NCBI GenBank assembly: GCA_027311865.1
Contig: DAICYC010000002.1
Coordinates: 1 to 64,000, forward strand
Source: Candidatus Saccharimonadota bacterium
Lineage (GTDB): Bacteria; Patescibacteriota; Saccharimonadia; Saccharimonadales; Saccharimonadaceae
Reading direction: 5' to 3'
DNA length: 64,000 bases
The notes beneath the pieces were generated by a model. That model was given only the letters and a program-made list of their open reading frames with translations. It was not told the DNA's origin and searched no databases. Made by a program: the position numbers and the translations under genes. Shown in pieces: positions 58,517-64,000 of this stretch (position 1 is the stretch's first letter; every line of letters starts with the position of its first letter).

Positions 58517-58618
58517 GCGCTGATGCGACCTAACCAATCGCGGAGCTTCGTCGGTGTGGCTTCGTACGAAACGAGCCTCATAAGTTAAACGTCCGGTGGA
58601 ACCGTCCGCATCAGTGGA
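58517..58618 (+). promoter_or_regulatory. T-box-like leader element of thrS
   Basis: GGTGGAACCG (58594-58603) matches the T-box consensus GGUGGNACCG. The variable base is A, complementary to the U73 discriminator of tRNA-Thr in this window. A closing helix CTGATGCG/CGCATCAG brackets the element, and a 5' hairpin GCGA..TCGC has ACC (a Thr codon) twice in its loop as possible specifier. The element is much shorter than standard T-boxes (about 100 nt), lacks a recognisable full stem I, and no T-run follows, so control would be translational. Position before thrS fits. Confidence 0.6.
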
Positions 58619-58700
58619 CCCGAGACATGTGATTGTTGGATTTAAGCGTCAGCTTGAAACCGTCGACCGCATGTTTCTTTTAATTAACAAAGGAGTAAAT

Positions 58701-60506
58701 ATGTCAGATCACCTCTATGCTATGCGCCACAGCTTGGCCCACATTATGGCGTCGGCCGTTAAAGAACTTTGGCCAGAAGCCAAGTTTGGTGTCGGTCCGG
58801 TCGTCGAGAACGGCTTTTATTACGATATTGATTTGGATGGTCATACTATTTCCGTTGATGACTTCAAGCAAATTGAGAAAAAGATGCGTCGGATTATCAG
58901 TCAAGATCAGACTTTTGATCATCAGATGATGTCGCTTGAAAAAGCCAAAGACTGGGCGAAAGATAATAATCAGCCCTACAAGTCAGAATTACTTAACGAT
59001 CTCGGTCGCGCGGGTACGACCATCGCTCGGGACCTTGATGTCAACGAGTTGGGGCTCGACGGCGACGGCGAAAATGCTGTCAAAGAAGTGTCGTTTTATC
59101 AAAATGGCGAGTTCCTCGATTTGTGTCGAGGGCCGCATGTTCATTCGACTGGCGAGGTGGGGGCTTTCAAGTTAATGCGGGTCGCCGGCGCTTATTGGCG
59201 CGGTAAGGAAACTAACCCACAGATGCAGCGATTGTACGGTGTGGCTTTCGAGACGCAGGCCGAGTTAGATGATTACCTTGAGCGCCTCGAAATGGCCAGG
59301 CAGCGCGATCATCGTAAATTGGGCGTCGAGCTAGACTTGTTCAGTAGCTCGAAACTGATTGGGGCTGGCCTTCCACTATTTACACCTCGAGGAACGATTT
59401 TACGGGATAAGTTAAACGACTTGGCGCAGCGTTATCGTCTCGATAGGGGATATCAGAAAGTCTGGATTCCGCACATTGCCAAGCTTGATACCTATAAAAC
59501 CTCTGGACACTTCGAGAAGTTTCCCGAATTGCTTCGCTTTACATCGACGGAATCGGGTGATGAATTGGCATTAAAGCCAGTTAACTGCCCGCACCATACG
59601 CAGATTTTTGCCGCCCGGCCGCGTAGCTATCGTGATTTACCGATTAAGTACCTCGAAACGACCGCCGTCTATCGGGATGAAAAGAGCGGTGAATTGGGTG
59701 GACTGAGTCGTGTTCGAGCGATCACTCAGGATGATTCACACGTGTTTTGTACCGAAGATCAGGTCGAGGCTGTTTTTGCTGAATTAATTGAGAGTGCTCA
59801 GGATATGTATGGACTGCTGGGGCTGGGTCTGTCGTTGCGTCTATCATTTCGCGACGAAGCTGATAATTATCTAGGCGAGCGGGCGACTTGGGACAAGGCT
59901 GAGCAGTCAATTCGATCACTGGCTGAACGCTTCGAGCTCGATTTTGAAGTCGGCGTTGGTGAAGCGGCTATTTATGGTCCAAAGATGGACTTTATGGCAA
60001 CCGATGCGCTGGGTCGACAATTCCAGCTCGCTACCGTTCAGCTCGACTACGCTCAACCGGAACGCTTCGATCTCGAATACACTGCCGAAGATGGCAGCAA
60101 GCAGCGACCGGTTATGGTTCACTGTGCTTTGCTTGGGTCAATCGAGCGATTCATGAGTATCTACATCGAGCATACCGGCGGTTGGTTCCCATTCTGGTTG
60201 GCTCCGGAACAACTAAGAATTCTAACTATCAATGATACGGTGGCTGACTATGTTGATGAAATTCGACAGATTTTAGATAATGTCGTTCTGAATCATCCTA
60301 TTAAGCATAACGAACTGCGCTTTATGATTGATAATCGTAACGAATCGCTAGGCAAGAAAATTCGTGAAGCCACGGCCATGAAAATACCGGTCCAGCTAAT
60401 CGTCGGACCAAAGGACATGGAGTCACGCGAAGTGAGTGTTCGAACTCAGGCCGGTGAATCAAAAGTCGCTATCGATCAGCTAGTCGACTACTTGAACGAG
60501 CTGTAA
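58701..60506 (+). CDS. thrS: Threonyl-tRNA synthetase without TGS domain
   Basis: 601 aa from the ATG at 58701, which has AAAGGAG; the upstream part of the track ORF is the leader. The usual N-terminal TGS domain (about 60 residues) is missing: the protein begins directly with the editing domain (MRHSLAHIMASAVKELWP, GFYYDIDLDG, CRGPHV). The class II core has zinc ligands Cys in KPVNCPHHTQIF, His in TQDDSHVFCTE and His in VMVHCALLGSIERF. The anticodon domain ends the protein. Together with the T-box-like leader this suggests expression coupled to uncharged tRNA-Thr. Confidence 0.95.
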   Translation: MSDHLYAMRHSLAHIMASAVKELWPEAKFGVGPVVENGFYYDIDLDGHTISVDDFKQIEKKMRRIISQDQTFDHQMMSLEKAKDWAKDNNQPYKSELLNDLGRAGTTIARDLDVNELGLDGDGENAVKEVSFYQNGEFLDLCRGPHVHSTGEVGAFKLMRVAGAYWRGKETNPQMQRLYGVAFETQAELDDYLERLEMARQRDHRKLGVELDLFSSSKLIGAGLPLFTPRGTILRDKLNDLAQRYRLDRGYQKVWIPHIAKLDTYKTSGHFEKFPELLRFTSTESGDELALKPVNCPHHTQIFAARPRSYRDLPIKYLETTAVYRDEKSGELGGLSRVRAITQDDSHVFCTEDQVEAVFAELIESAQDMYGLLGLGLSLRLSFRDEADNYLGERATWDKAEQSIRSLAERFELDFEVGVGEAAIYGPKMDFMATDALGRQFQLATVQLDYAQPERFDLEYTAEDGSKQRPVMVHCALLGSIERFMSIYIEHTGGWFPFWLAPEQLRILTINDTVADYVDEIRQILDNVVLNHPIKHNELRFMIDNRNESLGKKIREATAMKIPVQLIVGPKDMESREVSVRTQAGESKVAIDQLVDYLNEL

Positions 60507-60508
60507 GT

Positions 60509-61399
60509 ATGCTGGTGAGTCGGGCAAGCTCGTTGCCGTTAGTCGTGATTGTTGGCCCTACGGCCAGCGGCAAGACCGCACTGGCCATTGATATTGCTGA
60601 ACGACATAACGGTGAAATAATCTGCGCCGACTCGCGCACTGTTTATAAAGGACTTGATATTGGAACCGCCAAGCCGACTCCGGCCGACCAGGCGAGAGTG
60701 CCGCATCATGGACTCGATTTGGTTGAGCCGGATGAATCTTTCTCGGCGGCTGATTTCAAGTCCTATGCCAATCAGAAAATTGCTGAAATCCGTCAGCGGG
60801 GACGAATGCCGGTTCTGGTCGGCGGGACTGGGCTATATGTTGATTCGGTTATCTATGACTATCAATTCGGACCACCAGTGGATAAAGAGCGTCGCCAAGA
60901 GTTGTCGATGATGACTATCGAAGAGCTGCATGAATATTGCCATAAGCACAACGTTCCGTTACCGGAAAATATTTACATCAAGCGCTATGTGGTTCGGTCA
61001 ATTGAACAACAAGGACTTAATCAACAGAGACGAGACACTCCGATAAGCAATTCCATTGTTGTCGGAATATCGACAGATAGGGATGTGTTGAAACAAAGAA
61101 TTGTCCAGCGGGCGAGCCAACTTTTCGCGGCCGGTATGCTCGACGAAGCCCTCGAGGCTGGTCGCAAATACGGTTGGGATAATGAAGCTATGACTGGAAA
61201 TATCTACCGACTAGCTCGTCAATATTGCGATGGTGAGCTGACGCTGGATCGAGTCAAAGAGCGTTTCGTGACTCTCGATTGGCAACTGGCGAAGCGCCAG
61301 CTGACGTGGTTGAAGCGACGTGAACACATTCATTGGGATGAGCCCGATCAGTTGGTCGAGTATCTCGACCAGGCTATCGCCCTGGCGAACAATTCGTGA
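60509..61399 (+). CDS. miaA: tRNA dimethylallyltransferase
   Basis: Adds dimethylallyl to A37 of tRNAs reading UNN codons. 296 aa: P-loop VGPTASGKTALAIDIA, DSRTVYKGLDIGTAKPTP, RVPHHGLDLVEPDE, LVGGTGLYVDSVIYDY, and late LDWQLAKRQLTWLKR. The ATG follows the thrS stop by 2 nt; no Shine-Dalgarno except AGCTGTAAG, so coupling is likely. Length is normal. Confidence 0.96.
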   Translation: MLVSRASSLPLVVIVGPTASGKTALAIDIAERHNGEIICADSRTVYKGLDIGTAKPTPADQARVPHHGLDLVEPDESFSAADFKSYANQKIAEIRQRGRMPVLVGGTGLYVDSVIYDYQFGPPVDKERRQELSMMTIEELHEYCHKHNVPLPENIYIKRYVVRSIEQQGLNQQRRDTPISNSIVVGISTDRDVLKQRIVQRASQLFAAGMLDEALEAGRKYGWDNEAMTGNIYRLARQYCDGELTLDRVKERFVTLDWQLAKRQLTWLKRREHIHWDEPDQLVEYLDQAIALANNS

Positions 61400-61437
61400 T
61401 AAGATAGAACACGAAAGTTATACGAGGGACGCCACTC

Positions 61438-62052
61438 ATGATAGATGCATTGTTCGGATCAAAAACGAGAGTTAAACTCTTGCATCTTTTCATGAACCAT
61501 CCGGGTGAGGCTTTTTATGTTCGCGAAATTACTAGACTCATTGAAGAGCAGATCAACTCGGTCCGCCGTGAACTGTCTAATATGATGGGGGTTGGTGTAA
61601 TCACTAGTGATAGTGCTGACAACAAACTCTATTATAAGGTCAACGAAGACTATGAATTCTATACGGCCCTACGGGCGATCTTTGCCAATGAGCCGATTGC
61701 CGTCACGACGTCGGCGGCGCCAGCGGCCACGGACGATGCGGCGGTTGTCGGTCGTTTCGAGTCAATTCTCGAAACAGTACCAGCTCTGCGTCTGGCGGTC
61801 GTGGCTGGGTCGTTGGTTCGTGGCTCATCGAGTCCAGTTGACCTATTGATAGTCGGTAATGTTTCAGCCGCCAAGGTGGCTGCGGCCGTCAAGGCCATTG
61901 AGCGCCAGGAGAAACAAGAACTCAATTACACGGTTCTGCCTTATGACGAGTTTTACTACCGCTTAAGCGTCCGCGATAAGTTCTTGACGCAAATATTAAC
62001 CGCCAAACATTCCATCGTCATAGATAAAGATAACGTCCTGCGACAGAAATAA
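61438..62052 (+). CDS. Winged-helix protein with degenerate nucleotidyltransferase domain
   Basis: 204 aa. Residues 1-75 form an ArsR-like wHTH (LFGSKTRVKLLHLFMNHPGEAFYVREITRLI, split LFGSKTRVKLLHLF and MNHPGEAFYVREITRLI, then INSVRRELSNMMGVGVI and a wing NKLYYKVNED). Residues 105-190 resemble a MNT-type nucleotidyltransferase: VVAGSLVRGSSSPVDLLIVG aligns with GSxARGxxxxxSDIDLLV, but the first catalytic Asp is Pro. This domain pairing is found in putative regulators. GAGGG lies 10 nt before the ATG. The MBL-like gene follows by 9 nt. Confidence 0.82.
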   Translation: MIDALFGSKTRVKLLHLFMNHPGEAFYVREITRLIEEQINSVRRELSNMMGVGVITSDSADNKLYYKVNEDYEFYTALRAIFANEPIAVTTSAAPAATDDAAVVGRFESILETVPALRLAVVAGSLVRGSSSPVDLLIVGNVSAAKVAAAVKAIERQEKQELNYTVLPYDEFYYRLSVRDKFLTQILTAKHSIVIDKDNVLRQK

Positions 62053-62061
62053 GGAGACAAT

Positions 62062-62700
62062 ATGCTAGAAATCGAATACAAAGGTGGTAACACCGTCACT
62101 ATCGGTACCAAGCAGGCGACGATAATCGTCGACCCCAAGGCTTCGTTAGTCGGCTTGAAAGATATTTCCACTAAAGGACAGATCGAACTGGCCACCGAAG
62201 ACCGCTTTGCGCTGAATAACGCTGATGCGACGCTCAACATCGAAGGTCCGGGTGAGTACGGTATCGCCAAGTTTGATATTAGGGGTATCGCAGCCCAGCG
62301 TCATCTCGATACCGAGAATCAGCCGCTGATTTCAACAATGTATCGGATTGAAGTAAACGATGTGCGGATTGGTGTTATCGGAAATATTTACGAAAAGCTC
62401 CAAGACGACCAGCTCGAAGAACTCGGTGTGATTGACATTTTGATTTTGCCAGTCGGTGGTAACGGTTATACGCTTGATGCCACGGCAGCTGCTGGGTTGA
62501 CTCGTCAAATTAGTCCGAAAGTCGTTATCCCAGTTCATTATGCTGATGCTAATTTGAAGTATGAGGTGCCACAGGATGACGTCGAAGTTTTTGTTAAGGA
62601 GCTCGGCGCCACAGTCGAAGAATCGTCTAAATTAAAAATTAAGCAAGCTTCTCAATTACCGGCCGGACTGACGATCGTTAAACTTGATCGAACGGCTTGA
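62062..62700 (+). CDS. Metallo-beta-lactamase-fold protein without the HxHxDH motif
   Basis: 212 aa. The overall order of strands (MLEIEYKGGNTVTIGTKQATIIVDP, IEGPGEYGIAKFDIRGIAA, DILILPVGGNGYTLDATAAAGLTRQISPKVVIPVHYA) follows UlaG/COG2220-type MBL hydrolases, where LPVGGxxTMxxxxA and P.HY are diagnostic. The N-terminal HxHxDH metal motif is absent, so it is probably not an active hydrolase of that kind. A ligand-binding role alongside the preceding wHTH protein is possible. AAGGAG precedes the ATG and a strong terminator follows. Confidence 0.82.
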   Translation: MLEIEYKGGNTVTIGTKQATIIVDPKASLVGLKDISTKGQIELATEDRFALNNADATLNIEGPGEYGIAKFDIRGIAAQRHLDTENQPLISTMYRIEVNDVRIGVIGNIYEKLQDDQLEELGVIDILILPVGGNGYTLDATAAAGLTRQISPKVVIPVHYADANLKYEVPQDDVEVFVKELGATVEESSKLKIKQASQLPAGLTIVKLDRTA

Positions 62701-62719
62701 GGTTAATCGTACTGACTAA

Positions 62720-62751
62720 CAAAAACTCCCTGACTAATCAGGGAGTTTTTG
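62720..62751. terminator. Bidirectional terminator between the MBL-like gene and rpmB
   Basis: CAAAAACTCCCTGA and TCAGGGAGTTTTTG form a 14-bp perfect stem around CTAA, with A/T runs on both sides, serving both converging genes. Confidence 0.92.
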
Positions 62752-62767
62752 TTTGAGGTTGATTGGC

Positions 62768-62962
62768 TTAGGCGAGAAGGCCTTTTTTCTTGAGCGTTCG
62801 AATCGCTTGCGTGCTGAGAACCATAGTGACTTTTTGGCCGTCAACAAAGAAAGTTTTCTTTTGTAGATTTGGCTTAAAGACACGGTTCGTGCGACGCAAA
62901 GAGAAGCTCACATTGTTGCCAAATTGCTTGCCTTTACCGGTTAATTCGCATCGTGCTGTCAT
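62768..62962 (-). CDS. rpmB: Ribosomal protein L28
   Basis: 64 aa. L28 core: CELTGKGKQFGNNVSFSLRRTNRVFKPNLQKKTFFVDGQ (shown in two parts: CELTGKGKQFGNNVS and RRTNRVFKPNLQKK) and the end STQAIRTLKKKG. One Cys only, so the zinc-free form. AAGGAGT precedes the ATG and the promoter is TTGACC-N17-TACAAT. Confidence 0.95.
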   Translation of the reverse strand: MTARCELTGKGKQFGNNVSFSLRRTNRVFKPNLQKKTFFVDGQKVTMVLSTQAIRTLKKKGLLA

Positions 62963-62994
62963 TGTTATTACTCCTTATCAGGACACTGCGATAC

Positions 62995-63000
62995 ATTGTA
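62995..63000 (-). promoter_or_regulatory. Promoter of rpmB
   Basis: Minus-strand TACAAT with TTGACC (63018-63023) exactly 17 nt upstream; leader about 26 nt with AAGGAGT. Confidence 0.75.
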
Positions 63001-63058
63001 CACTTTTTCCTCTGTTGGGTCAAGGGCAGTCGACGGTTCTAACTGGCCGCGAATAGGT

Positions 63059-63064
63059 TATAAT
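63059..63064 (+). promoter_or_regulatory. -10 element of the leaderless M50 protease gene
   Basis: TATAAT ends exactly 6 nt before the ATG at 63071. It stands divergent to the rpmB promoter. Confidence 0.72.
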
Positions 63065-63070
63065 GAGGCG

Positions 63071-63700
63071 ATGGATATTATTACGACAATTCTTATTGTG
63101 TTGGGTACTGTCTTGATTTCGATGACGCTTCACGAGGCGATGCACGCTTTCGTGGGTTATTGGCTGGGTGATGATACGGCTAAGCTACAGGGTCGCTTGA
63201 CGTTGAATCCAATCAAGCACATCGACCCTTTTTTGACAGTTTTGTTACCGCTGACTTTGGCGGCAATCGGTGCTCCAATTTTTGGTGGCGCCAAGCCAGT
63301 TCCCTTTAATCCCGATCGGGTCAGGGGAGGCGACTGGGGTGCTGCGCTGGTGGCGCTCGGCGGACCACTGACCAATCTGGTCCTGGCGTTCGTTGGCTAT
63401 GGTGTCTGGGTGTTGCTCGGTTCACCTCTCGGGTCGTTGTTGTCGATAGTTTTGATGACCTTCGTCTTGGTCAATCTCGGATTTTTCGTTTTTAACATGC
63501 TGCCGTTGCCGCCACTGGATGGTTCGCGAGTGATTTATGCCTTGGCACCGGAATTCGTGCGCACTTTCATGCGATTTATGGAGAGCTATGGATTGATTTT
63601 TATCTTCGCAATCGTGCTCCTGGCTTCCCAGCCGTTAGGCTTGTTTATATCAGGTGCCATCGACTATATTCTCGCTGGCTTTCAATTTATTTTCAGCTAA
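63071..63700 (+). CDS. Site-2 protease family (M50) membrane metalloprotease
   Basis: 209 aa from the ATG at 63071; the track start at 62996 precedes the promoter. Zinc site HEAMH in TM1 (LISMTLHEAMHAFVGYWLGDDTA), LGGPLTNLVLA in the middle and the third ligand Asp in NMLPLPPLDGSRV. About five TM helices, no PDZ domain: the short YwhC/Rv-like group. Substrate unknown; such proteases cut TM segments of regulators or remnants of signal peptides. Confidence 0.93.
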   Translation: MDIITTILIVLGTVLISMTLHEAMHAFVGYWLGDDTAKLQGRLTLNPIKHIDPFLTVLLPLTLAAIGAPIFGGAKPVPFNPDRVRGGDWGAALVALGGPLTNLVLAFVGYGVWVLLGSPLGSLLSIVLMTFVLVNLGFFVFNMLPLPPLDGSRVIYALAPEFVRTFMRFMESYGLIFIFAIVLLASQPLGLFISGAIDYILAGFQFIFS

Positions 63701-63707
63701 CTAGTGC

Positions 63708-63713
63708 TATAAT
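63708..63713 (+). promoter_or_regulatory. -10 element of the structured RNA
   Basis: TATAAT 8 nt after the M50 stop; transcription would begin at about 63720, right at the 5' arm of the closing helix. Confidence 0.62.
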
Positions 63714-63719
63714 AAGACG

Positions 63720-63868
63720 TGTCCAACCGGGCCAAAGGTACATATGATTTTCCGATATCATATGATAGGGAAGCCATACGCTTAACTCCGTGGAGTTGAG
63801 CTGAGGTCAACCACCGTATTCGTACGTGGGAAACTATCATGCGTACTGGCGGGCCGGCTGGACTTTTT
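63720..63868 (+). ncRNA. Orphan structured RNA with intrinsic terminator
   Basis: No known class recognised. Helices: closing stem GTCCA.CCGG / CCGG.TGGAC (63721-63730 with 63854-63863) followed by TTTTT; hairpin CATATGAT / ATCATATG (63741-63764); helix GCCATACGC / GCGTACTGGC (63773-63781 with 63841-63850, one bulge) enclosing hairpin TTAACTC / GAGTTGA (63782-63799) and a UUCG-capped hairpin CCA.CGTA / TACG.TGG (63811-63829). GATAG (63764-63768) can pair with CTATC (63834-63838) as a pseudoknot. It has its own promoter and ends before the promoter of the next gene, so it looks like an independent RNA rather than a leader. Confidence 0.6.
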
Positions 63869-63896
63869 GTTTGCCCAGAAGTCGATCAGCTCATGC

Positions 63897-63902
63897 TAAA
63901 AT
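63897..63902 (+). promoter_or_regulatory. -10 element of the leaderless prepilin gene
   Basis: TAAAAT ends exactly 6 nt before the ATG at 63909. Confidence 0.62.
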
Positions 63903-63908
63903 AAGCTT

Positions 63909-64000
63909 ATGTTAATGCCGCGCCGGACAGGGTTCACAATCATTGAAGTCATGGTCGTTGTCGTAGTGGCGATAATGGTGAGTGAGTTTAAATCCCATGA
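63909..64000 (+). CDS. Prepilin-type protein, N-terminal part
   Basis: Runs off the window end and is too short for the ORF track. It begins MLMPRRTG with cleavage G|FTIIEVMVVVVVAIMV, the class III prepilin signature with Glu5, and then continues SEFKSHE. It lies 13 kb from the main pilus locus; PilD there could process it. The start is fixed by TAAAAT 6 nt upstream. Confidence 0.8.
   Translation, partial: MLMPRRTGFTIIEVMVVVVVAIMVSEFKSH

Noticed and set aside
63720-63868. Leader riboswitch of the last prepilin gene
   Set aside because: A terminator-like end at 63868 and a separate TAAAAT 6 nt before the ATG make an independent RNA more likely, though read-through control cannot be excluded.
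1-64000. Alternative genetic code (UGA as Gly, known from Gracilibacteria and relatives)
   Set aside because: TGA ends orn and other genes at the expected family length and no internal TGA is seen in conserved proteins.
1-64000. CRISPR arrays, insertion sequences or prophage
   Set aside because: No regularly spaced repeats, transposase or phage structural motifs were found. The only recombinase is a standard Xer.

Overview
This 64 kb window is a dense bacterial chromosome segment with about 50% GC by eye and many overlapping or nearly touching genes. TGA works as a normal stop, for example at the end of orn. No insertion sequence, prophage or CRISPR array is visible. Trimmed or motif-poor housekeeping enzymes, a type IV pilus without an outer-membrane secretin, a VirB6/TrbL-like membrane protein and several single-TM or proline-rich orphans suggest Patescibacteria (CPR), most likely a Saccharibacteria (TM7) relative. 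This placement is an inference from gene content; no 16S gene is present.

Layout. 1-5.4 kb: end of the ribonucleotide reductase small subunit, short zwf, pyrG, argS, mscL. 5.4-7.7 kb: a GC-rich orphan gene with a long terminator hairpin, then orn, a YjbR-like gene and a proline-rich membrane orphan. 7.8-16.6 kb: DNA replication and repair genes (dnaG-rpoD, a P-loop kinase, polA-dut-orphan-mutM-holA). 16.6-27.8 kb: rpsT, a degenerate DHH-like protein, truB, the VirB6-like protein, rpsO, an ABC exporter, pnp and a family-4 UDG-like gene. 28-36.3 kb: rnj, ftsK, rpsF-ssb-rpsR-efp-tlyA and ychF. 36.4-50.9 kb: a continuous type IV pilus locus, led by a 765-aa secreted protein and containing pilM-N-O-like, pilB-T-C, the major pilin, pilD and four minor-pilin-type genes. 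50.9-58 kb: xerC/D, uppP, ndk, three tRNAs, a PH-domain protein, a foldase, superoxide dismutase and a GT2 glycosyltransferase. 58-64 kb: a 41-codon gene, tRNA-Val, a T-box-like leader with thrS, miaA, a wHTH/nucleotidyltransferase-like protein, an MBL-like protein, rpmB, an M50 protease, an orphan structured RNA and the start of another prepilin gene.

Two themes run through the window. First, many genes have a TATAAT-like -10 hexamer ending exactly 6-7 nt before the start codon, with no leader and no ribosome binding site; leaderless transcription looks like a standard expression mode here, while ribosomal protein genes, efp, pnp and rnj mostly keep Shine-Dalgarno sequences. Second, several enzymes have lost conserved metal ligands: the DnaG zinc ribbon, the Fe-S cysteines of the UDG4-like protein, and the tetracysteine site of PilB.

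The best candidates for undescribed biology are a roughly 149-nt structured RNA with its own promoter and terminator (63720-63868), a very short T-box-like element before thrS whose UGGA bulge matches the U73 discriminator of the tRNA-Thr encoded in this window, and the divergent 36-37 bp leaderless promoter pairs.
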